Shown here: piece by piece, positions 17,098 to 25,589 of the stretch | How the letters are laid out: each line of letters begins with the position of its first letter | Numbering within the stretch: position 1 is the first letter of the stretch | DNA from: an uncultured bacterium | GTDB lineage: Bacteria > CSSED10-310 > CALFER01 | Assembly (NCBI GenBank): GCA_937951895.1 | Contig: CALFER010000098.1 | Coordinates: 1-64,000 of the forward strand | Length of the DNA stretch: 64,000 bases | Direction of reading: 5' to 3' | Made by a program: the position numbers and the translations under genes | Notes under the pieces: generated by a model | Database searches by the model: none | What the model was told of the DNA's origin: nothing | What the model saw: only the letters and a program-made list of their open reading frames with translations

Positions 17098-17577
17098 ATG
17101 TCGGAAAATTCTGCAATCATCTCCCACTGGCATTACTTGCTGGAAGGTTATCAGCAATCTAGCCAGGAATTCTATCAATTGTTAAACCAAGCGATTACTT
17201 TTCGTCAGATCCCCAAAATCAAATTGCATAAAACCAGCTATAACGAAGGGGGTCTACTATCCACTCAGCGTGAGTATCTCAGAGTTTCAAGAAAGGAACT
17301 TGTTTTTGATATTTGCGCTGCCCCTTTCGCGAATAGCTTCTTCATTTCCTGGTGGCTCACGGAGAAGACGGGCTGTATTTCTCAAATCCCGATTCTAGGT
17401 CATCTCATTCGATTCCTCGCTCCCGTCACATATTTCAAGCATGATACAGCGATCATGTTCCAGGAACTGGTTCACTCTGCCGTAATGGAAGTTATAGACG
17501 GAATTACGAAAACCAAAGGGCTACGGTCGCTCTCCGAGAGTGAACGCAAGCCAATGATGCCCGGGTTTCTCAAGTAG
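17098..17577 (+). CDS. Hypothetical protein before the coupling ATPase
   Basis: A 159-residue protein with an AAGGAG site 6 nt before the ATG. No domain recognised. A central segment has aromatic and hydrophobic stretches (FANSFFISWWLTEKTG, IPILGHLIRFLAPVTYF) that could associate with the membrane. The gene is only 20 bp before the coupling ATPase, so the two are co-transcribed, and it may be a conjugation accessory protein. A TATACT -10 element lies at 17074-17079 with a weak TTGATA upstream. Confidence 0.7.
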   Translation: MSENSAIISHWHYLLEGYQQSSQEFYQLLNQAITFRQIPKIKLHKTSYNEGGLLSTQREYLRVSRKELVFDICAAPFANSFFISWWLTEKTGCISQIPILGHLIRFLAPVTYFKHDTAIMFQELVHSAVMEVIDGITKTKGLRSLSESERKPMMPGFLK

Positions 17578-17597
17578 TGTGCTGATAATTATTGGTC

Positions 17598-20500
17598 ATG
17601 AGCATCGATTCGGATTATTCAAAGTCTCATATTCCCAGTCTATCCGAGCGGTTGACGTGGAATTTCTATGCATGGGAGCGTTTCGGCAGGGGATGGAAAA
17701 TATGGGAGTATCCTGTTTTTCCTGAACCTCCGTTCGAACCATTCGAGCACTACGATATACCTCAGAAGATATTCGATGACGGTCGGAAACCGTCTATTTT
17801 CAAGCGCGCCTTTACACTCATATTTACCAAACTCCTCGGAATCGGTGCCAATTCGAAATCGAAGGATTCCCGTGAAGACCTATGGTCCGATTTAATCCCG
17901 ATACCGCTCGAATTAGCTGATCTCCCTGAAAATCGGATCTTCTCCATATCAATGCCTCCGGATCGAAAGGTTAGCATTGAAGATGCTGAGCAATTCCTGC
18001 TCAATCTCGGTTACTGTCAGCATCCCATTTGTTTCGAAATTGTCGGCACAAGCAGGACTATTTCGATGCATCTCATCTGCAGCGAGTTCGATAGCTCCCA
18101 CGTGAGCCAACAACTAACTGCTTACTTCCCCGATTCTGTGATTGAAGAATCCGGGGACGATCTCAGGGCTCTCTGGGGCTCAGATCCCGAAGGTATCGTC
18201 GTTGATTTCGGCCTTTCTAAAGAATTCATGCGTCCGATTCGGCAATTCAATGCACTCGATCCTGACCCCCTCATCGGAGTGATGGGCGCTCTATCCGATC
18301 TGAAACCCGGCGAAGTGGGCATCTTCCAGATTCTATTCAACGCAGTCAGAAACGATTGGGCCCAGAGCATTATAACTGCTGTGCTGGATGATGAAGGAAA
18401 GTCCTTCTTCATGGACTGTTCCGATATGGTGCATCTTGCATCGGAGAAGATCTCCCATCAGCTTTATGCTGCCGTGTTACGGGTAGCGGCACGCGGATCA
18501 ACTGAATACGATAGCATGAGGATCGCGAGGGCACTCGCGGGAAGCCTGATTCCATTCTCCCGGCCTGGCAGCAATGAGCTGTTTCCCCTGGATAACGCTG
18601 AATATTATGCGGAGAATCATCGTGAGGATCTCCTGAACCGGCAATCCCGGCGAAGCGGCATGATCCTCAACAGTCGGGAGCTTGTGGCATTCGCGCATTT
18701 GCCATCAATCTCGGTTAGATCCCAGAAGCTTGTCCGGCAGCTCAGGAAGACGAAGGCCGCGCCTGAGACAACTCGGGGTCATAGGCTGATTCTCGGTGAC
18801 AATGTCCATCGTAGCATTGTCACACAAGTTTCGCTTAGCGAGTCTCAGAGATTGAGGCATACCCATATCATCGGATCTACTGGAACCGGAAAAACAACCT
18901 TCATTCTGAATCTGATTGTCCAAGATATGGAAATGGGTAATGGAATCGCAGTGCTTGATCCTCACGGCGACCTGACTGACATGGTCATGGAGCGCGTGCC
19001 GGATCATCGGATAGAAGATGTGGTTCTGATCGATCCGAGTGACATCGAACATCCGATCGGGTTCAATCCTCTTCAGGCGCATTCAGAGATTGAGAAGATT
19101 GCGATCTCCTCCGATTTTGTTGAAGTGTTTAAGAGGCTGTCAACGAGTTGGGGCGACCAGATGACATCCGTCTTGGGAAATGCAGTTCTGGCATTCCTTG
19201 AAAGCGAAACTGGTGGGACTCTTTCTGATATGAGGCGTTTCCTAATCGAGAATGATTTCAGAAGAGGGTTTTTGAAAACCGTGAGAGATCCTGAAGTCAT
19301 CTATTTTTGGGAAAAGGGATTCCAGATGCTTGTGGGGAAACCGCAAGGTCCCATACTCACGCGGCTGGACACTTTTCTCAGGCCAAAGACGATTCGCAGA
19401 ATGGTTTCCCAAAAATTGGGATTAAATTTCCAGGAAATCATGGACAACAAGAAGATTCTGCTCGCAAAGCTCTCCCAGGGACTGATCGGAAGCGAGAACG
19501 CTTATCTACTCGGAACGCTCCTTGTCTCGAAAATCCATCAAATAGTGATGTCGCGGCAAGTCCAGCATGCAAGCGAGAGGGTCAACTTCTTTGTTTACAT
19601 TGACGAGTTTCACAATTTTCTCACTAAATCCATGGCTGATCTCTTATCTGGTGCCAGGAAATACAACCTTGGTTTGGTTCTGGCGCATCAGGATCTCCGC
19701 CAACTCTGGGAACGAGATAAGGAAGTAGCCAATTCGGTGATATCCAATCCAGGAACGCGTGTTTGTTTCAGGGTCGGAGATTTCGATGCAGGTAAACTTG
19801 AGGAGGGATTTTCCGGATTTGACAGTCTCGATTTGCAGAACCTCGGGCTTGGCGAAGCGATTGCGCGTGTTGAAAAAGCCGAGAACGATTTCAATTTGAA
19901 TACATATCCTGATCCGGAGATTGATAAAAGAAAAGCCGTTAAGAGACGAAGAGAGATCATCGAAAAATCTAGGCGTAAATACGCGTTTAAATTAGATTCT
20001 GCGTCGGAAATCGCCATTATTGGCGAACATCCCGCTTCGGTGGTTCAAAAACCCGTAAAAGAATTTGTCGATATCAAGCGTGAAGTAAATGAGACAATAG
20101 TAGATGTGCCAATTATTCCCGATCTACACGACAAGGATCTGGAGGGATCGGGCGGTAGCGAACACAGGTATCTGCAGACACTCATTAAGAAGCTTGCTGA
20201 AAATTTAGGTTTCAGGGCTGTTATCGAAGAACAAACACCGGACGGTAAAGGGAGGGTTGATATTGGTCTGGAAATATCTGACAGGCACATCGCATGTGAA
20301 ATATCTCTCACTTCGAAGTTATCGCAGGAAATAGGCAATATCCGGAAATGCTTGGATGCTGGATACCATAAGGTAATTGTCTGCTCCCAGGAGAAGAAAA
20401 CGCTATCCAACCTGAAAAAGCTGGCAAACGACGCGTTCAACCCAACAGAGCAAAACCGATTATCGTTTCTTATACCCCAGGAACTGATTTTCCAGCTTGA

Positions 20501-20660
20501 ACAGGAAGCCGCAAACTGTTCCGGATCTGACCAAAAAATTAAAGGATGGAATGTGAAAGTCAGTTATCAGACGGTTAGTGACAATGAAAAGGTGGCAAAG
20601 AGGGAAGCGATAAATAAGGTCATCATGCAGGCTTTCCAAAGACTTAGAGGTAGCACATGA
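17598..20660 (+). CDS. VirD4/TraD-like coupling ATPase with nuclease-like tail
   Basis: A 1020-residue conjugative DNA-transfer-type ATPase. A ~400-residue N-terminal part of unclear fold precedes Walker A GSTGTGKT (426-433). Walker B FVYIDEFHNF has D669 and E670, and LAHQDLRQLW near 695-705 resembles the following motif of TrwB/VirD4 proteins. The C-terminal ~150 residues look like a PD-(D/E)xK-type fold, with GRVDIG (D888) and ACEIS (E901, Ser where Lys is usual), so catalysis is uncertain. It would bind the element's DNA and pass it to a secretion channel, but no channel genes or relaxase are in the window. ATG 17598 is preferred over TTG 17592. Confidence 0.85.
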   Translation: MSIDSDYSKSHIPSLSERLTWNFYAWERFGRGWKIWEYPVFPEPPFEPFEHYDIPQKIFDDGRKPSIFKRAFTLIFTKLLGIGANSKSKDSREDLWSDLIPIPLELADLPENRIFSISMPPDRKVSIEDAEQFLLNLGYCQHPICFEIVGTSRTISMHLICSEFDSSHVSQQLTAYFPDSVIEESGDDLRALWGSDPEGIVVDFGLSKEFMRPIRQFNALDPDPLIGVMGALSDLKPGEVGIFQILFNAVRNDWAQSIITAVLDDEGKSFFMDCSDMVHLASEKISHQLYAAVLRVAARGSTEYDSMRIARALAGSLIPFSRPGSNELFPLDNAEYYAENHREDLLNRQSRRSGMILNSRELVAFAHLPSISVRSQKLVRQLRKTKAAPETTRGHRLILGDNVHRSIVTQVSLSESQRLRHTHIIGSTGTGKTTFILNLIVQDMEMGNGIAVLDPHGDLTDMVMERVPDHRIEDVVLIDPSDIEHPIGFNPLQAHSEIEKIAISSDFVEVFKRLSTSWGDQMTSVLGNAVLAFLESETGGTLSDMRRFLIENDFRRGFLKTVRDPEVIYFWEKGFQMLVGKPQGPILTRLDTFLRPKTIRRMVSQKLGLNFQEIMDNKKILLAKLSQGLIGSENAYLLGTLLVSKIHQIVMSRQVQHASERVNFFVYIDEFHNFLTKSMADLLSGARKYNLGLVLAHQDLRQLWERDKEVANSVISNPGTRVCFRVGDFDAGKLEEGFSGFDSLDLQNLGLGEAIARVEKAENDFNLNTYPDPEIDKRKAVKRRREIIEKSRRKYAFKLDSASEIAIIGEHPASVVQKPVKEFVDIKREVNETIVDVPIIPDLHDKDLEGSGGSEHRYLQTLIKKLAENLGFRAVIEEQTPDGKGRVDIGLEISDRHIACEISLTSKLSQEIGNIRKCLDAGYHKVIVCSQEKKTLSNLKKLANDAFNPTEQNRLSFLIPQELIFQLEQEAANCSGSDQKIKGWNVKVSYQTVSDNEKVAKREAINKVIMQAFQRLRGST

Positions 20661-20741
20661 GGAAGAGACTTGAGTGTCTGGAATTAACAAGTCTAATATC
20701 AGCAATGACTGTTTGTTTTGTTTTTTTATATCAGATCCGAA

Positions 20742-20769
20742 TTGATTTATCGTTTAGTATCTGTATTAT
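20742..20769 (+). promoter_or_regulatory. Promoter of the HD-kinase gene
   Basis: TTGATT and TATTAT are separated by 16 nt in an AT-rich gap, about 30 nt upstream of the start codon. This separates the HD-kinase gene from the coupling ATPase operon. Confidence 0.5.
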
Positions 20770-20799
20770 CATAAAGGACTAAGGTAGGAGATGAATAGT

Positions 20800-23697
20800 A
20801 TGGAAGCAGAAAAGCCGTATTTTGGAGAAATCTATAGAATCGGAGAGCACTGTGTCCAAGGAGTATTAGCAGAACTGATATCATATATATTTGAAGATCC
20901 TCAGAAAATGAAACAGGTTTTTGGAGAGCTTGCCCCTCAAGAAGTAATCCGAGTATTTGACACTAGAACGCCATCTGAGGAAAGAGCCCCGATTGTTCAC
21001 GATATTATAATGAAAATCGTGTTCGATACTAAGATCGCACAATGGATTCCGATGCATTCCTCCCTTTTAAAGCACGAATATGCTAAAAGTTTCCATGCTG
21101 GCTATAGAGATCACACTATTCATACCCTTCAAGTCTATTTACTCGGTTGGTACTTGTACTTTACAAATTCTACTCTCCGAATTCCTTTGTCAGCCAGGTT
21201 AACCTCTGTTGCACCAATCTCTCAATCAGGAACAATGGATCTCTTCCGGGAATGGTGGATAATAACAGCATTTTGGCATGACCAAGGATATCTATTTGAG
21301 ACATCAGAATTTTTTGGAGATATGCAAACAAGAGATGCTATCCTAAAAGAAATATCAGATGAACTGGGTTGTACTCCGTTTCTGATTCCACTCGGTAAAA
21401 TGGCAAAACACAAGATATCTTCAGAAGAAGTTCGAGAATTATATAGAGCTGGGCACTACTATCCATGGTCATTGGCAACAACAGCTAAATTGTTAAATGA
21501 TCCCAGAGCAAAAAAAACAATTGACAATATGTGGTTAAGGCTTGGACTGGTTCCAATAGGTGACACTTCCCCTGTAAGCGCTATAAACAATTTAACAACG
21601 CAAGACTCATTAAACCGGTCACCATACTATGATCATGGTACATACGCCGCTTTATTGGTAGCTGCGTGGGTAGAGGAGGTCAAGAATTTTACAGAGGAAC
21701 TTTATAATTCAGTTTCATCAAAAAAAACGTTGGAAAATCATGTCATTGAGGAAGCAGAAGCTCTTGAAGCGGCGATTGTCTTTGCGGATATGGGATGTGT
21801 GGTCGATCTAGCTTTAGAAGCGATAGGATTTCATAGTCTTAATTTTCAGCAGTGGCCGGATAATGTTTTGCGCGAGCATTTTTCTTCTATTTCTTCACAG
21901 GTTGCAATAGATGATGAGCCGCATCTTTGTTTTCTTGCGATAGTCGATACTCTTCAAGAATGGGATAGACATCATTATTTGCCACATGAAGAGCGATTAT
22001 ATAGCCCTTGCACAAGGTCTGATCGATTTATGATTCAAGGTGATGAAGAATCAATTAAAGTTTCAGTTTCGAGAATAAACGGGATAGAAATACCGGCTCA
22101 TGAGCGTGTAATAAAGAATTTATCAAAATTGATTAATACGCATTGCTTAACAAGATTGTTTCAAGGTTCTCCCAGCTATTCAATGCCGGGGATAATTTTT
22201 TCAACAGAAGCTCCTACTATTGCAGTAGTGCAAGCTCAGCAATCCAGACTTGCTGAATTGCGGGATCGTATAAAACAAAAGGTCATTCAGATAAAAGACG
22301 ATCTACTGACACATACTTCGGAAGCTTTTGTGCGTGCTTGCGCTTCAATAGAGCATGCTCTAAGGACTGTTCAGGATTTTAGAGGACTATGTACCTCAGA
22401 TGATTATGAGACATACTTAAACGGTGCTGAATTTGGGGAGCTAATTGCACTGCAGAAGAATCTATGTGGATGGCTTGGAATTGGTGCCAACGTTTCACGA
22501 GGAAAAATTGTAGGAAGATTGACTCCGGGTGGATTCGGATCTGTTTACATTGTGGAAACAGAAAACAAACACCAGATTGCATATAAAGTAATGCATCAAG
22601 CTGATCTTGATAACATAGAGAAAAGGAGATTGTTTCATCGGGGATGGGAGGCGATGAAACTTTTAAGAGATCATCCAAATGTTGTTAAAGTCTACGAATA
22701 TACTGAAGCACCAGTAGGATTCTACATGGATTACATACCTGGAAGTGATCTATCGCAAGCAGAGCTTGGAGATATTTTCAATCGACTCGATCTTGCTTTA
22801 TCCATTGCTGAGACTCTTTCTTATGCCCACGGGCGCGATATTAAACACAGAGACATTAAACCTGCAAATATTTTGTTAAACCCCACGAATGCTCTTTCAC
22901 CAATTATCACGGATTTCGATCTAGCATGGATTCCTGATCGAAGTGCCGACACAAAAATCATTTACGCTACTGCAAAATATGGCGCACCCGAACAATTTGA
23001 TACTCGACTTACGCCATTCCGCAGAAAAACCTGCGTGGATGTCTATAGTTTTGGAAGGATGCTATATTTTCTGTTATTGGATGAAGAACCCCCCGGCATC
23101 AATCACTTTGATGAGTCACATTTTAAGAATCTAAGGCGTAGACTGACTGGGTTGTTAATGCAGGAAGTTTTAGAAAATTTAATAAGATTAATACAAGATT
23201 GCACGATATCTAATCCAGAAAATCGAAATTTGACTATGAGTAAAATATCAAAAAAGCTTCGTTCATTTAGATCATCAAGGCGAGATGAGAAAAAAAAGTT
23301 AACCCGGTCAGAATATGTCAAAGAAGTAGTCGCAATTTTGGGTGGAGGCTTTTCTTCTTCAGATTCATTTAACAGCATTACTGGTCACTCAAGCTGGAAG
23401 CTGTTATGGAATGAGGGGGGGTTGTTTATTGAAGGAAGGCTATTAATAGCTCCGTGTCATGAAGGGGTTAACTTTGAAGGATATGCTCAAAATGTCATTC
23501 GTCATGTGGACAGAGCTATCGGAGAACGATTAACATTTTGGAAAGAATTCGGATTATCCGAAAACCCCCGTCGCAAAAGACTTGGGATGGGACGAATAAA
23601 TAATTTGGAAATACAGGTAGGTGCAATCGAGACAACTGTTGGTTCAGCGGAATTTCTTGTAGGCTTCATACAACATCTAATCCGTATTATCGAGTAA
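20800..23697 (+). CDS. HD-domain / Ser-Thr kinase fusion protein
   Basis: A 965-residue fusion (ATG 20800, site AGGAG 9 nt upstream; ATG 20791 is the alternative). The N-terminal half has an HD phosphohydrolase pattern: RDHTIH at 103-108, H160-D161 (FWHDQG), H279 (YYDHG), H345 (GFHSLN) and D383 (IVDTLQEWD). A central region of ~170 residues is helical. The kinase has glycine loop GGFGSVY from 577, K596, HRDIKPAN with D685, DFD at 705-707 in place of DFG, and APE at 729-731. About 150 further residues are unassigned. All core kinase residues are present. Such kinase fusions occur in anti-phage systems; substrate and ligand are unknown. AT-rich cargo gene. Confidence 0.85.
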   Translation: MEAEKPYFGEIYRIGEHCVQGVLAELISYIFEDPQKMKQVFGELAPQEVIRVFDTRTPSEERAPIVHDIIMKIVFDTKIAQWIPMHSSLLKHEYAKSFHAGYRDHTIHTLQVYLLGWYLYFTNSTLRIPLSARLTSVAPISQSGTMDLFREWWIITAFWHDQGYLFETSEFFGDMQTRDAILKEISDELGCTPFLIPLGKMAKHKISSEEVRELYRAGHYYPWSLATTAKLLNDPRAKKTIDNMWLRLGLVPIGDTSPVSAINNLTTQDSLNRSPYYDHGTYAALLVAAWVEEVKNFTEELYNSVSSKKTLENHVIEEAEALEAAIVFADMGCVVDLALEAIGFHSLNFQQWPDNVLREHFSSISSQVAIDDEPHLCFLAIVDTLQEWDRHHYLPHEERLYSPCTRSDRFMIQGDEESIKVSVSRINGIEIPAHERVIKNLSKLINTHCLTRLFQGSPSYSMPGIIFSTEAPTIAVVQAQQSRLAELRDRIKQKVIQIKDDLLTHTSEAFVRACASIEHALRTVQDFRGLCTSDDYETYLNGAEFGELIALQKNLCGWLGIGANVSRGKIVGRLTPGGFGSVYIVETENKHQIAYKVMHQADLDNIEKRRLFHRGWEAMKLLRDHPNVVKVYEYTEAPVGFYMDYIPGSDLSQAELGDIFNRLDLALSIAETLSYAHGRDIKHRDIKPANILLNPTNALSPIITDFDLAWIPDRSADTKIIYATAKYGAPEQFDTRLTPFRRKTCVDVYSFGRMLYFLLLDEEPPGINHFDESHFKNLRRRLTGLLMQEVLENLIRLIQDCTISNPENRNLTMSKISKKLRSFRSSRRDEKKKLTRSEYVKEVVAILGGGFSSSDSFNSITGHSSWKLLWNEGGLFIEGRLLIAPCHEGVNFEGYAQNVIRHVDRAIGERLTFWKEFGLSENPRRKRLGMGRINNLEIQVGAIETTVGSAEFLVGFIQHLIRIIE

Positions 23698-23802
23698 CAA
23701 TAGTTGAACAACAATCTGACACTCACGGCCTTACGGATTCAGGAATCTGAATTTAGATTTTTTTTCATCAACTTTTGGCTGATGTCCTTCCGACTTCATT
23801 CA

Positions 23803-24249
23803 TTATGGATCATACGCAAGAAATTCGAAGAGTTTTTTTCTGTTTTCCAACTGCGGCTTTGTGCGATCACTCTCCCAGTCACGAATTGCATCTACTGAAA
23901 CACCTAAGATTTGAGCTAGGTATTTCTGTGTTATTCCTTCATATATTCGTTTCATGCGAAGATTATGACCGAACGTTTCCAGACGTTTCGGATAACCTGA
24001 TTCGGAATCTTTGCTGAACGGATTGTATTCAAGAAACTCGATAATTCGAGGAGTTATCAAATCTTGAGGTTGTGAATGCGAGCACTCCCAGTTGTGGATG
24101 GTGCTTTCGTCTACTCCGATTATTCCAGCCAAATCGCGCTGCAATAGCCCCATATCCATCCTCCGCTTCCGGATATGTTCACCAATAGTCTCGGGATCTG
24201 ACGGATATATATCTGGCGGGGGTTTGGGTGCGGTCAGGGTAAAGTGCAA
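23803..24249 (-). CDS. Double helix-turn-helix regulator at the island edge
   Basis: A protein of about 148 residues with two XRE-like HTH modules: IGEHIRKRRMDMGLLQRDLAGIIGV and FGHNLRMKRIYEGITQKYLAQILGV (each split here across its helix pair). Each is followed by a W-E-containing helix and an EFL.Y.P segment. The frame runs on to 24357, but that part is antisense to comM. TTG 24249 sits at the island junction and is only a guess; no ribosome site is visible, so the 5' end may have been cut or borrowed by the integration event. It converges on the HD-kinase gene across a 105-bp gap. Probably a DNA-binding regulator. Confidence 0.6.
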   Translation of the reverse strand: MHFTLTAPKPPPDIYPSDPETIGEHIRKRRMDMGLLQRDLAGIIGVDESTIHNWECSHSQPQDLITPRIIEFLEYNPFSKDSESGYPKRLETFGHNLRMKRIYEGITQKYLAQILGVSVDAIRDWESDRTKPQLENRKKLFEFLAYDP

Positions 24250-24256
24250 AAATGGC
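24240..24256. other. Island/comM junction (putative attachment site)
   Basis: In the comM frame a TAA at 24240-24242 precedes AGT GCA AAA ATG, and family-like sequence (ATQPCPCG) begins at the GCA of 24255. The usual LVAA-type residues before this motif are absent. The switch therefore falls within about 5 bp of 24,250. Serine recombinases use a 2-bp core, so no long direct repeat is expected. Confidence 0.6.
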
Positions 24257-24806
24257 AACGCAACCCTGCCCGTGCGGGTTTCGCGGGCATCCCGAGAAGG
24301 CGTGCAAGTGTTCGCCGGTTCACATCGATCGGTATCTCGGGAGGATTTCGGGGCCATTGCTGGACCGGATCGATCTGCATCTCGAGGTTGCGGCCGTGAA
24401 GTTCAAGGATCTGACGCAATCGCGTCCGGGTGAGTCTTCGGAGGCGATTCGGAAGCGGGTTGAGCGGGCCAGAGCGATTCAGCTCGAACGGTTTGGTGTC
24501 AGTGATGATCCGTCAACGTTGGATTTCCGGAATGACAGGGGGACGCGTTATGTGTACAGCAACGCGCAGATGTCGCATCGGGATCTCGGACGGCATTGCC
24601 CGCTGGACACGAATTGTGTGTCGCTGATGGAGCAGGCGATGAAGCGGATCGGGATGAGTGCTCGGGGATTCGATCGAATCTTGAAGGTCGCCCGGACGAT
24701 TGCCGATCTGGAAGAATCCGGATCGATTCTGGCGCAGCATCTGGCTGAAGCGATTCAGTATCGGTCGTTGGATCGATCGTCGTTCTGTCCGTCGCCTGCG
24801 ATTTGA
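24255..24806 (+). pseudogene. comM: ComM/YifB (Mg chelatase-like) gene, 3' fragment
   Basis: About 183 residues matching the C-terminal third of the ComM/YifB Mg-chelatase-like ATPase. They include the CPCGFRG/CKCSP cysteine pairs, RISGPLLDRIDLHLEV, a GTRYVYSNAQMS linker and the helical MSARGFDRILKVARTIADLE region. The P-loop and Walker B domains are missing because the island lies directly upstream. In intact form the protein is an AAA+ helicase aiding branch migration during transformation. The fragment is probably non-functional, although an in-frame ATG at 24252 exists. The 5' part is expected to the left of the island. Confidence 0.85.
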
Positions 24807-24901
24807 TCTGAATCTTGCCGGCAAGCCTCATCGATCCCCCGTATCATTGCAGTCCCTCGCATTCTGATGTACATAGTCCAGCCAGGGACTCCCGGAGGAT
24901 T

Positions 24902-25585
24902 ATGGACCCAAAACTCAGACACATGCAGCAATCCTGGGCCGAAAACTCAGCCCGGTACACCGACCCGATCGGGATCACTGGCCGTCGCCCCGATGAACAC
25001 GAATTCACCGCCATGGTCAATGATGTATCCTCCAAACTGAACCTCCGCGAACCCAATGTCCGATCGATTCTCGATGTCGGCTGCAACAACGGCTACCTGC
25101 TCCACCGCCTCAATCCCGGCCACCTCCTCGCAATCGGCGTCGATTTCTGCTTCCCTCCCCTCCAGCACGCCCATTCCCGGTTTCACACCGCCTCGTACTG
25201 CCAGGCCGAAGCCGGTCAACTCCCATTCCGTTCGGATCGATTCGATCGCGTCCTCTGCTACAGCATGTTCCACTACCTGCCCAACCTCGATACCGCCTTC
25301 GCCGTATGCCGTGAAATGCTCCGTGTGCTGCGTCCCGGCGGCCTGATGGTCATCGGCGATCTCCTCGCGTCCGAATGTATCGACCGGATCCCGGACGAAG
25401 ACCGGAAGCGATGGACGGACCCGAATCGCAGCTTCATGCACTGCCTGGATAACTGGCTTTTTGTTCCAGTTTACACCATCCGCGACCAATTCCAATCACT
25501 CGGAGGGACCGCCCGGATCGAACAACAAACCGGTTTGCCGCATGTGACGGATTACCGGCTGGACATGATCGTCGAGAAAAGGTGA
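24902..25585 (+). CDS. Class I SAM-dependent methyltransferase
   Basis: A 227-residue methyltransferase of the Methyltransf_11 type. Motif I ILDVGCNNGYLLHRL is near residues 58-72, and the CYSMFHYLPNLDTAF and VLRPGGLMVIGDL segments follow. A GGAGG site 4 nt before ATG 24902 decides the start; the frame extends upstream into comM. The next gene, a WbqC protein, starts 4 bp after its stop, suggesting a shared operon. WbqC genes often lie in surface polysaccharide or lipid loci, so the substrate may be a sugar or lipid intermediate. The specific reaction is unknown. Confidence 0.85.
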   Translation: MDPKLRHMQQSWAENSARYTDPIGITGRRPDEHEFTAMVNDVSSKLNLREPNVRSILDVGCNNGYLLHRLNPGHLLAIGVDFCFPPLQHAHSRFHTASYCQAEAGQLPFRSDRFDRVLCYSMFHYLPNLDTAFAVCREMLRVLRPGGLMVIGDLLASECIDRIPDEDRKRWTDPNRSFMHCLDNWLFVPVYTIRDQFQSLGGTARIEQQTGLPHVTDYRLDMIVEKR

Positions 25586-25589
25586 TTGT

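Larger units (their letters stand above)
1..24254. mobile_element. Right part of an integrated island inserted in comM
   Basis: The stretch carries a serine recombinase, replication-relaxation protein, ParB, DUF932 protein, coupling ATPase, restriction genes and other cargo. It is visibly AT-richer than the DNA to its right. At about 24,250 it abuts the 3' portion of a comM/yifB gene with no 5' portion, so the right end is inside comM. The left end is outside the window. No relaxase, T4SS channel gene or ParA is seen, so the element may be mobilisable rather than self-transmissible. That it is one element, rather than two in tandem, is inference. Confidence 0.65.
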
